Virus record (IMG/VR): IMGVR_UViG_3300018424_000334
Span: 1-20,471 of that record
Strand: one strand, 5' to 3'
Origin: a virus
DNA: 20,471 nt
The notes under the pieces are model-generated. The model saw only the letters and a program-made list of their open reading frames with translations. It was not told the DNA's origin and ran no database searches. Shown in pieces: positions 20,450 to 20,471 of this stretch. The translations under genes were made by a program, and so were the position numbers. Position 1 is the first letter of the stretch. Each line of letters opens with the position of its first letter.

Positions 20450-20471
20450 AGTCTATTCCTTTCATTGGACA

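Noticed and set aside
1-20471. CRISPR array, insertion sequence or integrase.
   Set aside because: No regularly spaced repeats, terminal inverted repeats or transposase/integrase motifs were found on either strand.

Overview
The window reads as part of the genome of a T4-like (Straboviridae/Kyanoviridae-type) marine myovirus, AT-rich, and probably a cyanophage or pelagiphage relative. Four things support this. Genes are packed with 1-20 base overlaps. There are NATAAATA-type late promoters. A T4 rnh-type 5'-3' nuclease is present. A long minus-strand train of small proteins resembles, from memory, families recurrent in marine T4-like phages; no database was searched. The host cannot be read from the sequence.

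Plus strand, 1-11948. The C-terminal end of a probable virion protein (2-277) is followed by a late promoter (301-308) and an unbroken run of genes from 337 to 10607, nearly all overlapping or a few bases apart. Products in order: a small unknown protein; two glycosyltransferase-like proteins with DxD motifs (691-2387); an unknown protein (2372-3016); two proteins of a second DxD glycosyltransferase-like family, one with an extra degenerate domain (3013-4966); two radical SAM proteins with N-terminal twitch/SPASM-like cysteine sets (4950-7482); and two GT10/fucosyltransferase-like proteins separated by an SGNH hydrolase-like protein (7479-10607). A 159-base spacer rich in small repeats precedes a nucleotide-sugar dehydrogenase-like gene (10767-11948). 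Most families occur as adjacent or near-adjacent pairs. Together they look like a cassette that makes or decorates a glycan, on the phage particle or the host surface, with radical SAM chemistry included. It is the most unusual part of the window.

Minus strand, 20449-11945. A gene train reading leftward meets the plus-strand block tail to tail, the two stop codons sharing bases at 11945-11948. From upstream to downstream it encodes a small unknown protein, an MBD4-like HhH-GPD DNA glycosylase, a cupin-like protein, a DUF2693-like SH3-barrel protein, a phosphoribosyltransferase, two small unknowns, a HIT-family protein, a small unknown, an AbrB-like protein, QueE (7-deazaguanine radical SAM enzyme), an unknown, the rnh-type nuclease, and eight small proteins probably conserved among marine T4-like phages but of unknown function. 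This is a DNA-metabolism and regulation block.

Regulation on the minus strand is readable. A perfect TTGACA-17-TATAAT promoter ends right at the queE start codon. Two late promoters, at 13449-13456 and 14183-14190, sit immediately before gene starts. The second overlaps one arm of a perfect 11-base inverted repeat whose other arm covers the next start codon, an arrangement like the early-off/late-on switches of T4 genes e, soc and 49. There are no rRNA or tRNA genes, no CRISPR array and no insertion sequence that I can see, and no gene-free stretch over 300 bases.
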